DNA of 64,000 nucleotides, from assembly GCA_964017235.1 (NCBI GenBank), contig OZ024931.1:126615530-126679529 (forward strand). The letters run 5' to 3'. Positions within the stretch are counted from its first letter, which is position 1, and every line of letters begins with the position of its first letter. The notes beneath the pieces are model-generated. The model made no database searches and had not been told where the DNA came from. It saw nothing but the letters and a program-made list of their open reading frames with translations. A program made the translations under genes and the position numbers. Positions 61,905-64,000 of the stretch are shown here, piece by piece. This stretch comes from Sabellastarte sp. h YS-2021. Taxonomy: Eukaryota; Annelida; Polychaeta; Sabellida; Sabellidae.

Positions 61905-62090
61905 ACCCTACTAACCATGTTTTTAAGACTTATTAACCCTACTAACTATTTTTTAAGGTTTTCTTATACTACTAATCATGTTTTTAATACTCCCTAACCC
62001 TACTAACCATATTGTTAAGACATGCTAACCCTACTAACCATGTTGTTAAGAAATGCTAACTGTACTAACCATGTTTTGAGTTATTTAAAC
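61905..62090 (+). repeat. 31-bp minisatellite, about six copies
   Basis: CCCTACTAACCATGTTTTTA and its variants recur every 30-31 bases. Confidence 0.88.
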
Positions 62091-63530
62091 CTGTAGATAC
62101 AACTTAGTAAAATAAAATGTCAGAGCTTCAGGAATGTGTATATTCATAGCTTTCATTCCAAATTTTATATGAAATTGAATTGATTTCTTCTTCATTTTGA
62201 CCATAAATACTTCAGGTAGAATAAATGACATATTAATGTCCATATCAAGGCCAGTACCAAGTAAGTAAACAAATTATATGCAACTATAGTTACCTATTTA
62301 ATACTATTGGAGGAGTACCCATAAACTATTGGACTGGTGCTTTGAAAAAAAAAACACGAAAAACTTTACCAAAATCAGACAAGTGAGGAAGTTGTGGTCA
62401 TTAAATTTGCACGGCATTAATAATTGAAGTGTTAAAAACTACCACGATTGTTTTTAAGCATATAGATCTGTTAAAGTTTCAGATTCTTTACGATTTGACT
62501 CGGGAGGTTTAGGGATGGCTGTAAGGGGAGGTTGGAGGCCATAGACTGTTTCCCTGCAAGTTCTGCACCTGGGAAACAAGTCGTACGTTTTTTTTTCTGA
62601 AACTTTCGCTTTACACTTTGCTCAGTGCCCTCTTCAAAACTGTTACTGTGAAATCGCTCGTTTCGATAGTCTGTATCTCTTCATACTTGTTCCTTCAGTC
62701 TAGTTTATGCTATATAGAATGGCAGCAAGCAAATTTCATTGCATTGAAATCGTACCACAAAAATGCAATGTAAATTAGCCAACACTGAGGTTTATGTGAC
62801 AAAGCCATTTTCTATGGTAAATTTCTATAACCGACAGTATCAATGTTATGAAAATGATCATATCAAGTATAACACAGAAGAAATGAGATGTGCGCTTCAA
62901 AAGCATAGATAGCAACCTGTCTGTTGATCGCTCTGGTCGATGCTTTAAATATTACCATAAAAACAGTTTAACATGTAAAAATATTACAATATTGTGAATA
63001 AATTTCACCACATTTTTCATAGAATCCACATGTTAAAAATGGCTGTAAATAGCATCTTTTGTGCCATGTTGGTGATTTCTTAAAACTGTGTAGGAGTCAA
63101 TTTCAGACCTTTCAACTAAAGTATTTTGCATTCAGGACAGTCATCAAGTGAACGGTCAGACTTCTACCAACATTGCCACTGTAATATTGATGCTGTTTCA
63201 TGATATACTGATTTATTCTAAAGAAATCTTATATCCTCAGAATTCAGAATGTTGCAAGAACGTTTACACCATTTTAAAATTGATCCATTGAAACCTTTTT
63301 GTTCCAATAGCCATTTAACCAGACACCAGTACATAATATGTCACTGTTACTTTCACCTGTTGAAAAATGTAATTAGTAATATGATATTGGAAATAGTACT
63401 TTTTAAAGGTCGTTCAATTTAGAAATTAAGCACATTGAACTTCCCAAGAGATCAAAGGTAGTTGATATTGGGACTGTTATTCAGCATCAAATTAAGCCAT
63501 TTATTTTTATTGCCTGTAAAATCTGTTTTA
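62091..63530. other. No recognisable gene
   Basis: AT-rich sequence without coding or repeat signals that I can name. Confidence 0.45.
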
Positions 63531-63533
63531 ACC

Positions 63534-63674
63534 ACCTTATTTTCATTAGCTTTTCAAAATTGGAAGTAATTATCATTTTTAAGTCCCCCCCCCCCCACCT
63601 TATTTTCATTAGCTTTTCAAACTTGGAAGTAATTATCATTTTTAAGTCCCCCCCCCCCCCCCCCCCCCCCCCCA
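63534..63674 (+). repeat. Tandem pair with long poly-C runs
   Basis: ACCTTATTTTCATTAGCTTT to TCATTTTTAAGT occurs twice, 62 bases apart, each followed by a C run (about 13 and about 25). The minus-strand frame with a Gly run is a by-product. Confidence 0.9.
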
Positions 63675-64000
63675 CTTAACTGGTTAGCCTAACAAATGTT
63701 AGTATACATATTTTCTCTGTATTTTCATCCCATACAAAGTTCAAGAAAATTTTACTTAATTAATTTAAAATTGCCACAGAGGTTGGTATAGCCATGAATC
63801 AATTTGTAATTTAAGTTTTCCACTTTATTGTGTTACAGTATCTTAGCATCTGTGACTTAATGCCATACTCAGAATGCTGCTTCTGGTTCAGCCAACTGTG
63901 AAGAGTTCAGTGGTTCAGGCAGATTGCGGATGCATGGTTCCTCCTTCCAATTGATATTTTATCCTAACCACTCGGCAATCATTTTAGTGGGGAGAAAGGG
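63675..64000. other. No recognisable gene
   Basis: Unique-looking AT-rich sequence up to the window end. Confidence 0.45.

Noticed and set aside
1-64000. Endogenous virus or LTR retrotransposon
   Set aside because: No LTRs, tRNA primer site, integrase DDE or protease motif; the RT genes are linked to tyrosine recombinases and inverted repeats.

Overview
This window is animal genomic DNA made almost entirely of nested transposable elements. The mix (tyrosine-recombinase DIRS-type retrotransposons, Helitron/Helentron-like non-autonomous elements with tandem-repeat cores, a tRNA-derived SINE, an L1-like LINE tail, small DNA transposons) fits a lophotrochozoan and most likely a bivalve mollusc. 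That is an inference from repeat style; no species can be read from the sequence. There is no operon structure, rRNA, tRNA gene or CRISPR array.

DIRS-type copies dominate. DIRS-1 (1-2127) is a right-hand fragment. Scraps lie at 3490-4146 and 5685-6350. DIRS-3 (9848-10207) is a right end of a different family. DIRS-4 (11966-16085) has decayed gag and RT, a SINE insertion and a deleted recombinase. DIRS-5 (19086-25469) is structurally complete: inverted terminal repeats (ITRs), internal complementary region (ICR), gag, RT/RNase H and recombinase, with one visible nonsense codon. DIRS-6 (34990-39919) is a deletion derivative with a 60-bp tandem repeat. DIRS-7 (46304-52672) is complete in structure, with open RT and recombinase frames and a broken gag. 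DIRS-8 (53571-58570) is a decayed copy on the minus strand. In DIRS-5 and DIRS-7 gag and recombinase share one frame, RT lies in the +1 frame, and the recombinase frame stays open through nearly all of RT/RNase H.

Most DIRS copies sit inside tandem-repeat cores (139, 155, about 140 and about 300 bp monomers) that belong to Helentron-like (HINE) elements with 5' hairpins, and 3' hairpins followed by CTAG. The clearest of these are 4147-5583, 6383-9283, 26117-29588 (minus) and 32516-40429.

The only candidate host gene is on the + strand: four short exons (29735-29773, 30887-30920, 41461-41592, 42244-42389) with consensus splice sites and matching phases, ending in a stop codon. Its 10.5-kb third intron holds a four-level nest: a TA-flanked long-TIR element (30950-40646), inside it a SINE and a HINE, and inside the HINE the DIRS-6 copy. 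The last 5 kb holds only diverged tandem repeats and sequence I cannot assign.
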